A program made the translations under genes and the position numbers. A stretch of DNA of 64,000 nt. Origin: Flavobacterium aquidurense. Its GTDB lineage: Bacteria; Bacteroidota; Bacteroidia; Flavobacteriales; Flavobacteriaceae. The notes below the pieces were generated by a model. That model was not told the DNA's origin and ran no database searches. It saw only the letters and a program-made list of their open reading frames with translations. The stretch covers positions 1 to 64,000 of the forward strand of contig NZ_JRLF01000004.1 in the NCBI RefSeq assembly GCF_001404985.1, written 5' to 3'. This document shows positions 56,412 through 64,000 of the stretch, piece after piece (positions within the stretch are counted from its first letter, which is position 1; every line of letters begins with the position of its first letter).

Positions 56412-59400
56412 TTATTTCTTTATAATCTTGTTTTTATAAACAACCTTATTATTCTCTGTCAAAGTATAAACATAGATACCCGATTGTAAATAATTTACCG
56501 GAATTGCTGTTGTGCTCACCTCTTGTGTTGCGTTTATCTGAATAGGATTTGCAACTAAATGACCTGAAATATCATACAGGTTTAATTTTAGTTTCTTATC
56601 ATTATTTGTCTTAACAACAATATTCAAAACATCTGTACTTGGATTAGGAAATGCCTGAACAAAATAACCGTTCTTGGTTTCATAATCTATTGTAGACAAT
56701 GTTGAAGATTTTAACTCAAAACGCGCAATTACAGGTCCGTGATCAGACGTTGTATTGGTATAATTTGCAATATCATTACGAGGATCATAAACTGCTATTG
56801 AATTTGGTATGTATTGATCATTTAATTCATTAGAAATCATAATGTGATCCAGAAATCCACTTGAACTTAAATAACTATAAGCTCCAGCCTGGCTAATTCC
56901 TAAAGTAAGGGCATTATAATTTACAGTATCATCTACAAACATTTTATATGAAGAAGGATTTGGCGTAATAACAGATGCTTTTACATCATCATTATAATCT
57001 CCTAAAATAATTAAATTAGAATTTGCATAATAAAGATCCAAACTATCTTTTAATACCTGCGAGTCATATTTACGCATATTGTATCTGGCGATATCTGTTC
57101 CGCTGTTTGCACGTGCATGAACATCTACTAAGTTAAGCAGTTTTTTTACTCCGCCCAGATTCGTTTCTATTTGTACCATATAAGGCAAACGGCCTGATGA
57201 GAAAAAGCTTGCGCCATTACCACCCGGATAATTTGGTAAAGTCGTGGTTCCGGCACGTACCTCATCATATAAATCCTTAAACATTACACGTGTATCTGTT
57301 ACTGTTGCTGTTTGGGTATTATAAATTACTACTAATTTTTGAGGAGGAAAATTAGGATCCGGTGCATTAAATGAATACGACCATGAAGTTGAAATTGTTT
57401 TATCAAATGTTTTTCCATTGATGCTTATCTTTTGAATTAAAGCATCTAAAGCAGGTTCATCTGATACTTCCTGAACAACATAAACGTCTGCATTTAGTTT
57501 GTTCATTACTTTGGCTACATTTTCAATTTGAAGCGCATTATCAGTCGGTCCAAATTCAACTCCGTCTGTACCTTTTACAGCTGTACCAAAAAACTCTAAG
57601 TTATAGGTTACAACATCAAAAGTATCTGCTTTTGGGATAGAAGATCCGGTTAAAGAGCCAATTTGTTTATTCAACAAAGTTCCAGTTACTGTTAAAGTTC
57701 CAGAAATAGTTAACGCTTTTACAGAAGGTGCAAATCTTGCATAAAGTGTTTTTCCTGCTGCAGCATCGGCTTGGCTAACAACAATCGTTGCTTGAAATAA
57801 ATTATTATCTAAAGACAGTTGATAATCTGCCGGAGCTGTAATTATAATATCACCATGACCTTCTGCATTAAAACTAAAAGACTGGCTTGCAGAAACCGCA
57901 CTTGGATTTACATCTCCAAAATCTAAAACAGGATTAGAAGCTACATAACCCGCTTCGTTAGTAATTTCTACATCATCTAATGACCATTCTGCAGCAAAAT
58001 TATTTCCGCCTGCTGTGGTTTCATAAACCCATGCCAAATAGGTATGACTTGTTTTATAATTATTTAGTTTGATGTATTGCGATTTGGTGTAATTTCCTGT
58101 TGTAGTTGGAAAATCAGCTGGTATTTCTGTCCAGTTTGCCGTTTCAGGATTACTTTTTCCGTCGTAATCAACAGAAACCATTAATTTTAAACCTGGTCCT
58201 GTATAAAATTTACGAGAGTAAAAAGATAATAATGGGAATTGTCCAAAAGTATCTAAATGCAATTTAGGCGAAATCAACCAGTCTTTGCTTGCTCCGGTCT
58301 CAGAATATCCGTTCATCAAAACTGCTGCCGCTCCTGAATTTACATTTCTGGCAACTGTTGTTGAAGCCCATTTGTTTAAAGTTCCGGCAACATTATATTG
58401 CGTCCAGCCACTATTTGTCAAAACATTTGCATCATTAAATCCTTGCTTATAAGGATCAATTCCAGCTCCGGCTAACGTTACTGTTTTAGTAGTTGCACCA
58501 ACCGATTCGTGTGTTATTAGTCCTGTAAAGTTATTTACTGCATCTGGAGTAAATTTTACGTAAACTGTAGGTGTTGGATTAGAAACAAAATCAGCAACAG
58601 TAAAAACAAGAGACGAACTAAAAGTTGTATTATCTTTAGATATTGTAAAGTTTGTAGTAGCGTTTAAAGTTACATCATTCGTAAGATTTACAGCCTGAAT
58701 TTTATATTCGAAAGTGTCTGAATCAAATGTAGATTGAGAAAAACCTAAATCTAACGAAGTTACTGTAGTCGATACAATTGGAGTTGCAACGCTTGAAGTT
58801 GTCACATCAACCTTATTTATTGTTGATTGAATATTGCTGTAAGGATCCTCAGAAATAGAGAAAACAGAATAAGATGTACTCAGGCTCAATCCTGCAAAAT
58901 TTTTCACATAAGCCTGAGAAGGATTCGTAATGTTTAAAAATCCGGATTGCAAAGCAGCCATTCCGTTTGCGTCCTGTCCAGCTTTTAACTGTGCAACTGT
59001 TGGAGCAGCACTTCCTCCTGGCAATAAAACATAATATGTTTTACCAACTTCATCTATTTTATTAGAAAAATCAAAACTCTCTCCGTAAATATTTTCAGCT
59101 TTTGGATAGCCTGCAACATTTACAGGAGCAAGAACATCACTTCTAATATCGATGTTATCTATAGCAAATGATTGTCTTGAACCGGCCGTACCTGAAACTA
59201 ATCTTGCGATCCATCTTATCTGAACTAGATTTTGATTATCACAATCTGATGGCAGTGTTACTGTTATTGTTTGTAAATTTAAAGGTGTTGTAACAGCAGT
59301 GGTTTGCTGCACTGTACTAGAATTTGAATATGCTGTAGATGGCAAAGTGATAAAAGCACCTGTACTACCTACACGATATTGCAATGCCATTTCCTGAAGA

Positions 59401-59831
59401 CGATTGTTAGCGCTTCCGTCATATGGGTTACGAATTATCATTGCATCGTACTTTACTTTTATTGCTGTATTGTTAAGGGTTGAAAAAGCAAACCCCAAAG
59501 AGAAATCAGCAGAAGTAGTATTCAAAAAACCAATTTTACCATTATAATTATGAATATTACCACTATTAGTATTTGCGGTACTGTTTGCTATTAAAGCTCT
59601 GTCACCGGTTAATCCGGTACCATAAGTAGCTGTATTTGCTGTAGCGCTTACCAACCAGCCTTGAAATCCTGCTGGATAAGTTGTAGAAGAAGCTAATAAT
59701 CCATCAAAATTTTCAGTGATAGGAAGCGAAACTCTGGGAGATGGCATCGTTTGCGCAAAGAGATTCCCGGAGCAGCAATAAAAAAAACTTAAAAAAGCCA
59801 TTAAATGGCGAGCAGAGTAAATGTTTTTCAT
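56412..59831 (-). CDS. Large T9SS-exported nuclease-like protein
   Basis: 1139 aa. Signal peptide about 1-26 (ending LFAQ), several beta-sandwich domains, a choice-of-anchor or jelly-roll-type domain (about 470-640), an EEP nuclease domain (about 735-1040) and a type A C-terminal sorting domain (about 1060-1139, AFPNPSTDVLNI). EEP motifs present are YNLEFFG, VVQEVSDEP, VDVHARANSG, LGDYNDDVK and SDHGPVIARF. It should be secreted through the type IX system and anchored at the surface or released, where it may degrade extracellular DNA. Comparable in domain type to the smaller EEP protein at 16017. Confidence 0.9.
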   Translation of the reverse strand: MKNIYSARHLMAFLSFFYCCSGNLFAQTMPSPRVSLPITENFDGLLASSTTYPAGFQGWLVSATANTATYGTGLTGDRALIANSTANTNSGNIHNYNGKIGFLNTTSADFSLGFAFSTLNNTAIKVKYDAMIIRNPYDGSANNRLQEMALQYRVGSTGAFITLPSTAYSNSSTVQQTTAVTTPLNLQTITVTLPSDCDNQNLVQIRWIARLVSGTAGSRQSFAIDNIDIRSDVLAPVNVAGYPKAENIYGESFDFSNKIDEVGKTYYVLLPGGSAAPTVAQLKAGQDANGMAALQSGFLNITNPSQAYVKNFAGLSLSTSYSVFSISEDPYSNIQSTINKVDVTTSSVATPIVSTTVTSLDLGFSQSTFDSDTFEYKIQAVNLTNDVTLNATTNFTISKDNTTFSSSLVFTVADFVSNPTPTVYVKFTPDAVNNFTGLITHESVGATTKTVTLAGAGIDPYKQGFNDANVLTNSGWTQYNVAGTLNKWASTTVARNVNSGAAAVLMNGYSETGASKDWLISPKLHLDTFGQFPLLSFYSRKFYTGPGLKLMVSVDYDGKSNPETANWTEIPADFPTTTGNYTKSQYIKLNNYKTSHTYLAWVYETTAGGNNFAAEWSLDDVEITNEAGYVASNPVLDFGDVNPSAVSASQSFSFNAEGHGDIIITAPADYQLSLDNNLFQATIVVSQADAAAGKTLYARFAPSVKALTISGTLTVTGTLLNKQIGSLTGSSIPKADTFDVVTYNLEFFGTAVKGTDGVEFGPTDNALQIENVAKVMNKLNADVYVVQEVSDEPALDALIQKISINGKTFDKTISTSWSYSFNAPDPNFPPQKLVVIYNTQTATVTDTRVMFKDLYDEVRAGTTTLPNYPGGNGASFFSSGRLPYMVQIETNLGGVKKLLNLVDVHARANSGTDIARYNMRKYDSQVLKDSLDLYYANSNLIILGDYNDDVKASVITPNPSSYKMFVDDTVNYNALTLGISQAGAYSYLSSSGFLDHIMISNELNDQYIPNSIAVYDPRNDIANYTNTTSDHGPVIARFELKSSTLSTIDYETKNGYFVQAFPNPSTDVLNIVVKTNNDKKLKLNLYDISGHLVANPIQINATQEVSTTAIPVNYLQSGIYVYTLTENNKVVYKNKIIKK

Positions 59832-60078
59832 GTGTTTAAAAAAATAGAGTTTTTAGAAATCAAATTTATATCCTTTAAAGTTAAGGGAATATTGTGAAAC
59901 CATAAAGTTATTGTTTTCAATTTTATAAATATTTCACAATAAATATCAATTTATTGCACAAATGACTGAGCATTCACCAAACTTATCGCCACTTTAAACA
60001 ATTATATATTATTGAAAGAATTTACCTTATTACTGTATTTTAACAAGATAAAACTTTATTTATTTTCAGATATAAACA
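59832..60078. other. Spacer upstream of the T9SS nuclease gene
   Basis: AT-rich, no ORF. A possible minus-strand -7 box TAAATTTG lies at 59868-59861, 30 nt before the start codon, without a clear -33 box. Confidence 0.4.
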
Positions 60079-60080
60079 TA

Positions 60081-60114
60081 AAAAAGGCTGCCTTAAAATT
60101 AAAACAGCCTTTAT
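60081..60114 (-). terminator. SDR gene terminator
   Basis: On the minus strand AAAGGCTG and CAGCCTTT arms are followed by TTTT. It lies 20 nt after the stop of the SDR gene. Confidence 0.8.
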
Positions 60115-60132
60115 ATTTTATATAAAAGAAAA

Positions 60133-60885
60133 TTAAATTGCAGTATATCCACCATCGGCGATGATATAACTTCCAGTTGTGAAGGAAGATTTTTCAGAAC
60201 TTAAAAATACTACCAGTTCGGCAATTTCTTCAGCAGTTCCTAAACGGTTCATTGGTGCTTTTGCAGCAATTGCAGTCATCATTTCCTTATTTAGATTATC
60301 TTTTAGCAAAGCTGTTTCTATATAACCCGGGCCAACTGCATTACAACGAATATTTTTTTGTGCATACTCTGCTGCAATATTTTTAGTCAACCCTACTACT
60401 CCATGTTTAGAAGCAGTATAAGCCGGACTAAGAGGCGCTGCAACCTGACCGTGAATTGAAGCAATATTTACAATACTTCCTCCGCCATTTTTTTCCATTT
60501 GCTCTAATTGATAGCGGCAGGCATAGAAAACACCACTTAAATTTAAAGCAATTACTTTATCCCATGCTTCAGGTTCATATTCACCGGTTGGTTTGGCAGG
60601 ACCGCCCATTCCTGCATTATTACATGAAATATCAAGTCGGCCATATTTAGAAACGGTTACTTCAACCATATGTTTATTGTCGCTTGCGATTGATGAATCT
60701 CCTTTTACAAAAAAAGCTTCTCCACCTCTATCCTTTATAATTTTTACGGTCTCTTCGCCGTGATCTACGTTAATATCTGAAAGTACTACTTTTGCTCCTT
60801 CTCGAGCGTAAGCTTCTGCCACCGCACGTCCAATTCCTGAACCTCCGCCGGACACAAAAGCAACCTTGTTTTCTAAAAGTGCCAT
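60133..60885 (-). CDS. Short-chain dehydrogenase/reductase
   Basis: 250 aa classical SDR: cofactor motif GGGSGIGRAVAEA, NNAG at about 90, catalytic Ser in NIASIHG and YxxxK as YTASK. The Asp after the second strand (SDINVD) favours NAD(H). Substrate is unknown; sequence resembles general sugar or alcohol dehydrogenases. It has a terminator and no same-strand neighbour. Confidence 0.92.
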   Translation of the reverse strand: MALLENKVAFVSGGGSGIGRAVAEAYAREGAKVVLSDINVDHGEETVKIIKDRGGEAFFVKGDSSIASDNKHMVEVTVSKYGRLDISCNNAGMGGPAKPTGEYEPEAWDKVIALNLSGVFYACRYQLEQMEKNGGGSIVNIASIHGQVAAPLSPAYTASKHGVVGLTKNIAAEYAQKNIRCNAVGPGYIETALLKDNLNKEMMTAIAAKAPMNRLGTAEEIAELVVFLSSEKSSFTTGSYIIADGGYTAI

Positions 60886-61030
60886 CTTTAATATATTTAA
60901 AATTTGTACTACAATTTACGAAGATATTCAGGGAAGACCATACGAAATCCGGAGTTTACAATAAGATTAAGACTTTCTCATAATCATATGTTATTTTACA
61001 TTAAGATCACGATAATCCGTTAATTTTTTC

Positions 61031-61408
61031 TTATTTACTATCTTCATCTAATTTCATATTTCCGCGATCCTTATGACTTTCGGGATTAGAATTAGAATAA
61101 CGATTGGGTGTAATATCTGAGTTTCTGTCTTTGTTTTCTACCGTTTTCTTTGCCTCTTCTTCTGTAGCAACTCCACGATTAGAATTTGCGTTTTTTGAAT
61201 TTACGTCACCTTTTACTTCCTTAATTTCCTCATTCTCATTTCGGGCCCTGTCTACAACTTCTTTATTGCCGCTTTTATCAGTAACAACTTCTTTTTTCAG
61301 TTTAGATTCTTCTGGTTGGTTATCATGCGAAATGTTTTTTCCTTTAGATTCATCTATATTTTTTTGAGCTCCATTTATCTTTTTTGATCCTAAATTATTA
61401 GTTTCCAT
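61031..61408 (-). CDS. Hydrophilic low-complexity protein
   Basis: 125 aa made almost only of Lys, Glu, Asn, Asp and Ser, with no hydrophobic core, signal or membrane helix; predicted to be disordered. Contains mixed-charge runs such as KKEVVTDKSGNKEVVDRARN. This composition is seen in stress or desiccation-related proteins, but no family motif is clear. The start METNNLGSKK at 61408 is preferred over an upstream ATG that would add a 23-residue hydrophobic segment; that longer form would change the predicted location. Confidence 0.6.
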   Translation of the reverse strand: METNNLGSKKINGAQKNIDESKGKNISHDNQPEESKLKKEVVTDKSGNKEVVDRARNENEEIKEVKGDVNSKNANSNRGVATEEEAKKTVENKDRNSDITPNRYSNSNPESHKDRGNMKLDEDSK

Positions 61409-61526
61409 AATTTTGTATTTTATTGTTAGTATTATAATATTACGAATTCTAAAGCTGAAAACTAAGTGCTTTAACATTGCTTTTGGTTTATTTGATCAAT
61501 ATTTTCAATTCCTTCTCAAACAAAAC

Positions 61527-61534
61527 TATCTTTG
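61527..61534 (+). promoter_or_regulatory. -7 box of pseudouridine synthase gene
   Basis: TATCTTTG followed by CAAAAAAA, 14 nt before the ATG. The -33 region has only TTTTC. Confidence 0.45.
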
Positions 61535-61548
61535 CAAAAAAATAAAAC

Positions 61549-62133
61549 ATGCATCGACACTTCATTCTTTTTAAACCTTATGGCTATCTCAGCCAATTTA
61601 TATATGAATTAAAAAGAAAGAAAAAGCTTTTAGGCGAATTGCATGATTTTCCGGTGGGCACAATGGCCATTGGTAGACTTGACGAAGATTCTGAAGGATT
61701 GCTTTTACTGACTACTGACGGTAAAGTAAGTGAACAGATAAGAAGCAAAAAAGTCGATAAGGAATACTATGTTCAGGTTGATGGTGTTATTACACCAGAA
61801 GCTATTACAGAATTGCAAAAAGGTGTAGAAATTGGTTTTGATGGAGGTAAATACAAAACCAAACCTTGCTCTGCTTTTATTGTGACCGAAATTCCTGATT
61901 TTGGTCCAAGGGCAAAAAAAATACGGGACGAACGGCATGGTCCAACTTCATGGGCTTCTATAACGGTAAATGAAGGAAAGTTTCGTCAGGTTCGAAAAAT
62001 GACCGCTGCAGTTGGTTTTCCAACTTTAAGATTAGTTCGTGTTCGTATAGGAAATGTATATTTGCAGAACTTAAAAGCCGGTGAGGTTTTAGAAGTTTCA
62101 GATTTTTTTGAATTAGATAATGAGTCAATTTGA
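61549..62133 (+). CDS. rRNA pseudouridine synthase (RsuA/RluE family)
   Basis: 194 aa with the catalytic motif AIGRLDEDSEGLLLLT (the Asp of GRLD is the nucleophile) and the C-terminal motif GKFRQVRKM. No S4 domain is present, as in RluE, which makes pseudouridine 2457 in 23S rRNA. The exact target here is inferred. It is followed 108 nt later by another RNA-modifying enzyme, trmL. Confidence 0.93.
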   Translation: MHRHFILFKPYGYLSQFIYELKRKKKLLGELHDFPVGTMAIGRLDEDSEGLLLLTTDGKVSEQIRSKKVDKEYYVQVDGVITPEAITELQKGVEIGFDGGKYKTKPCSAFIVTEIPDFGPRAKKIRDERHGPTSWASITVNEGKFRQVRKMTAAVGFPTLRLVRVRIGNVYLQNLKAGEVLEVSDFFELDNESI

Positions 62134-62241
62134 AAATTAGATAATTTCGATGTCTGGATTCCTGGATGAGTTTGAGTTAAAGATCGATTGACTAACAATT
62201 TCACGGATTAAACTATTAACCAATTAAACAAATAAACAATA

Positions 62242-62697
62242 ATGCTAAACGTTGTTCTTGTAGAACCGGAAATCCCTAATAATACCGGAAATATTGGGCG
62301 ATTGTGTGTAGGTACAGAAAGTAAATTGCACTTAATTCATCCTTTTGGATTTGTTATTAATGATAAAAACCTGAAACGTTCCGGTTTGGATTATTGGGTG
62401 CATCTTGACGTTACCGAATATCAAAACATAGAAGAATGGATTCAACAAATTCCGGATCAGTCACGTGTTTTCCTGATGAGTTCCCATGCCGAAAAATCAT
62501 ATCTTGAAACTGATTTTCACGATGGCGATTGGTTGGTTTTTGGGAAAGAAAGTGTTGGTTTGAGCCAGGAAGTTTTGGCACGTTTTGAAAATCACCTAAC
62601 GATTCCGATGTCGAAATTAATCAGAAGTTTTAATATTGCAAATTCTGTGGCTTTTGTGGTTGGAGAAGCTAAAAGACAAATTGCATTAAAGGTTTAA
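62242..62697 (+). CDS. trmL: tRNA (cytidine34/uridine34-2'-O)-methyltransferase
   Basis: 151-aa SPOUT methyltransferase with VLVEPEIPNNTGNIGRLCVG at the start and the trefoil-knot region (NIANSVAFVVGEAKRQ) at the end. TrmL methylates the wobble base of certain tRNA-Leu species. Full length and short as expected for this family. A REP-like cluster follows. Confidence 0.94.
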   Translation: MLNVVLVEPEIPNNTGNIGRLCVGTESKLHLIHPFGFVINDKNLKRSGLDYWVHLDVTEYQNIEEWIQQIPDQSRVFLMSSHAEKSYLETDFHDGDWLVFGKESVGLSQEVLARFENHLTIPMSKLIRSFNIANSVAFVVGEAKRQIALKV

Positions 62698-62710
62698 GAT
62701 ATAATTGTAA

Positions 62711-62847
62711 CCTCCGGAGGAGCATTATACTTATAACTCATATTAAATTTCTAACACGAAGCTCCTGCGGAGCGATATATATTTCACCCCTACGGGGCTC
62801 TATTGAATGTGATTCACATTTATATAAATATTACGTCCCGCTGGGAC
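62711..62847. repeat. REP-like palindrome cluster between trmL and ABC gene
   Basis: CCTCCGGAGG (62711), GCTCC-TGC-GGAGC (62761), CCCC-TAC-GGGG (62787), AATGTG-ATT-CACATT (62806) and GTCCC-GCT-GGGAC (62835). Stems change while loops and spacing stay similar to the cluster at 49143. Its last hairpin lies 10 bp from the stop of the ABC gene. Confidence 0.75.
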
Positions 62848-62856
62848 TTCCAACCT

Positions 62857-63633
62857 TTAAGTAATTATAAACTTTCCTCTTTCGGCATCAAAAATAATAT
62901 GTTCGTCCTTGAATAAAGTGGCAAAACTTCCTTTTGAAATTAGATTACAAGGTTCATCCTGAATAATTAATTCCGGTGTCATAATAATCATTTCGTCACT
63001 TAACTGAATCGCCAGATCAATATCGTGTGTTGAAAACAAAATACACTTTTGAGTTTCCTGCGTTAGCTTTTTCAATAATTTGAATAAGGCTACTTTATGC
63101 AGTAAATCCAAATGTGTTGTAGGTTCATCCAGGATAATCAATGGTGTATCTTGCGCCAGTGCTCTTGCAATTAAAACCTTTTGTAATTGTCCGTCGCTAA
63201 TTTCATAATGTTTTTTCTGAGCTAAATGCTCAATCTGAGTCAATTCTAAGGCCTCCTGAACTTTCTCAATATCAGTTGGCGTCAAAGTACCAATCCAGTT
63301 TGTATAAGGCTGACGGCCTAATGCAACCAACTCAAAAACAGAAAGATTACTTGGTGGCAACTTCTCGGTTAAAACCAAACTTAGATTTTGAGCTAAATCT
63401 AAAGGTGTATATGTATTAATATTTTTATCATTCAGGAAAACGTTTCCTGCTAAAGGCTGCTGAATTCCGGTAATTGTGCGCAATAAGGTTGATTTGCCAA
63501 TTCCGTTTGCTCCAATTAATGAAATTAGTTTTCCGGAACTTAAATTTAGATTTAGATTTTCAGCAATAACCGCAGTTTCTTTCTTGGATTTATATCCAAT
63601 ACTTAAGTTTGAAGTTTCTAAAATAGTATTCAT
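62857..63633 (-). CDS. ABC transporter ATP-binding protein (siderophore/heme type)
   Basis: 258 aa. Walker A GANGIGKST, signature region ISDGQLQKV in place of LSGGQ, Walker B LIILDEP and H-loop STHDI. It is close to FecE/HmuV-type ATPases. Together with the permease upstream it powers uptake of iron chelates, heme or cobalamin. The SDGQ signature is common in flavobacterial members as far as I recall. A dispersed repeat separates it from the permease. Confidence 0.92.
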   Translation of the reverse strand: MNTILETSNLSIGYKSKKETAVIAENLNLNLSSGKLISLIGANGIGKSTLLRTITGIQQPLAGNVFLNDKNINTYTPLDLAQNLSLVLTEKLPPSNLSVFELVALGRQPYTNWIGTLTPTDIEKVQEALELTQIEHLAQKKHYEISDGQLQKVLIARALAQDTPLIILDEPTTHLDLLHKVALFKLLKKLTQETQKCILFSTHDIDLAIQLSDEMIIMTPELIIQDEPCNLISKGSFATLFKDEHIIFDAERGKFIIT

Positions 63634-63678
63634 TTTTTAAAGTTGCTAAGGTTCTGAGTTACTAAGCTGATAAGTTTC

Positions 63679-63743
63679 TTTTGCCACAGATTGTAAGGAT
63701 TAAAATGATTTTAAAATCTGCGAGAATCTTTTTAATCTGTGGA
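63679..63743. repeat. CCACAGATTAA-type palindromic repeat, copy 3
   Basis: Outer arms TTTTGCCACAGATT and AATCTGTGGATAA, with an interior of ATTAAAATGATTTTAAAATC. Same family as 27697-27764. It sits inside what should be a permease-ATPase operon. Confidence 0.75.
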
Positions 63744-63753
63744 TAAATAATTT

Positions 63754-64000
63754 TTACTGAAAATTTCTTTTTCTCATTAATAACCAAACCACTACAGGTG
63801 CACCTATTATAGACGTAATGGCATTAATTGGTAATGTGGTTTCTAATCCTGGTAATTGTGAGGCTATGTCGCAAAAGAGCATGATTATTCCGCCATAAAA
63901 AAATGTACTCCAATATAAAACGGCGTGATTACTGGTTTGAAAAGTGAGCTTTGCAATATGCGGAACTGCTAAACCAATAAAAGCAATAGGACCCGCAAAA
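63754..64000 (-). CDS. FecCD-type ABC transporter permease, partial
   Basis: The last 82 residues of a permease, cut by the window edge. The visible part reads AGPIAFIGLAVPHIAK, then a hydrophobic helix and the end ASQLPGLETTLPINAITSI followed by IGAPVVVWLLMRKR. These are the C-terminal landmarks of BtuC/FecCD permeases. It lies upstream of the matching ATPase gene on the same strand. Confidence 0.93.
   Translation of the reverse strand, partial: FAGPIAFIGLAVPHIAKLTFQTSNHAVLYWSTFFYGGIIMLFCDIASQLPGLETTLPINAITSIIGAPVVVWLLMRKRNFQ

Noticed and set aside
61409..61477. Hydrophobic N-terminal extension of the hydrophilic 125-aa protein
   Set aside because: It has no conserved character and the downstream ATG gives a normal start; left as a possibility.
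62857..63633. Inactive ABC ATPase because of the SDGQ signature
   Set aside because: The key Ser, Gly and Gln are kept, and Walker A, Walker B and H-loop are intact, so it should be active.

Overview
The window is an AT-rich piece of a Flavobacteriia chromosome, most likely the genus Flavobacterium. The grounds are: an rRNA operon with Ile and Ala spacer tRNAs; promoters of the Bacteroidota type (TTG/TTTG, 19-21 nt, TAnnTTTG); start codons without Shine-Dalgarno sequences; a type IX secretion (T9SS) C-terminal sorting domain; a carotenoid/photolyase cluster; and Flavobacterium-style dispersed intergenic repeats. I see no prophage, transposase, CRISPR array or plasmid functions. LAYOUT: 1-5700 is an rrn operon on the minus strand (16S, tRNA-Ile, tRNA-Ala, 23S, 5S) driven by three tandem promoters about 123 bp apart. 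6.3-9.7 kb is the translation operon thrS-infC-rpmI-rplT, with infC starting on a non-canonical AUA. 9.8-16 kb holds a Crp-like regulator, an AhpD-like protein, and two tandem TPR sensor kinases. The second kinase has Ser in place of the phospho-accepting His. A fragment of a third kinase and a response regulator follow. 16-21 kb has a secreted EEP nuclease, a secreted protein often labelled asparagine synthetase B, a membrane microprotein, and a minus-strand operon of an unknown 126-aa protein, a membrane protein, a NarL-type kinase and its regulator. 21-27 kb is a housekeeping run read leftward (tgt, lptF/G, EamA transporter, accA, dnaB). 27-32.8 kb has a two-gene transketolase, an FKBP lipoprotein, an S4 protein, a phosphoribosyltransferase and aroK. 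32.9-33.3 kb is a tRNA cluster Lys-Lys-Leu-Lys with a duplicated terminator. 33.6-39.1 kb has an AraC regulator with a serine hydrolase, membrane and TPR proteins, and a Kir-type K+ channel. 39.2-48.9 kb is a light-response cluster: a CarH-like B12 photoreceptor regulator, crtI, crtB, crtZ, an SRPBCC protein, a photolyase, and then AarF/ABC1 kinase, TetR, a TIGR01777 epimerase and a YceI protein. 49.4-64 kb is mixed: VOC protein, thioesterase, RmuC, lipoproteins, an ECF sigma factor with a one-polypeptide membrane/beta-barrel partner, MepB-like protein, a 1139-aa T9SS-exported nuclease, an SDR, pseudouridine synthase, TrmL and a siderophore/heme ABC transporter cut by the window end. HOW THE PARTS WORK TOGETHER: the clearest functional unit is the light cluster. 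A regulator carrying the Wx9EH and ExHxxG signatures of adenosylcobalamin photoreceptors sits just upstream of carotenoid synthesis and photolyase genes, with a perfect palindrome overlapping the crtI start. The most unusual items are the TPR-kinase triplet with graded decay, the sigma/beta-barrel signalling pair with 33-residue repeats, the shared TTTGCACCCGC promoter signature of rRNA and tRNA genes, a TGT enzyme lacking its zinc cysteines, and several families of intergenic hairpin repeats. No single region is proven to be a wholly new system.
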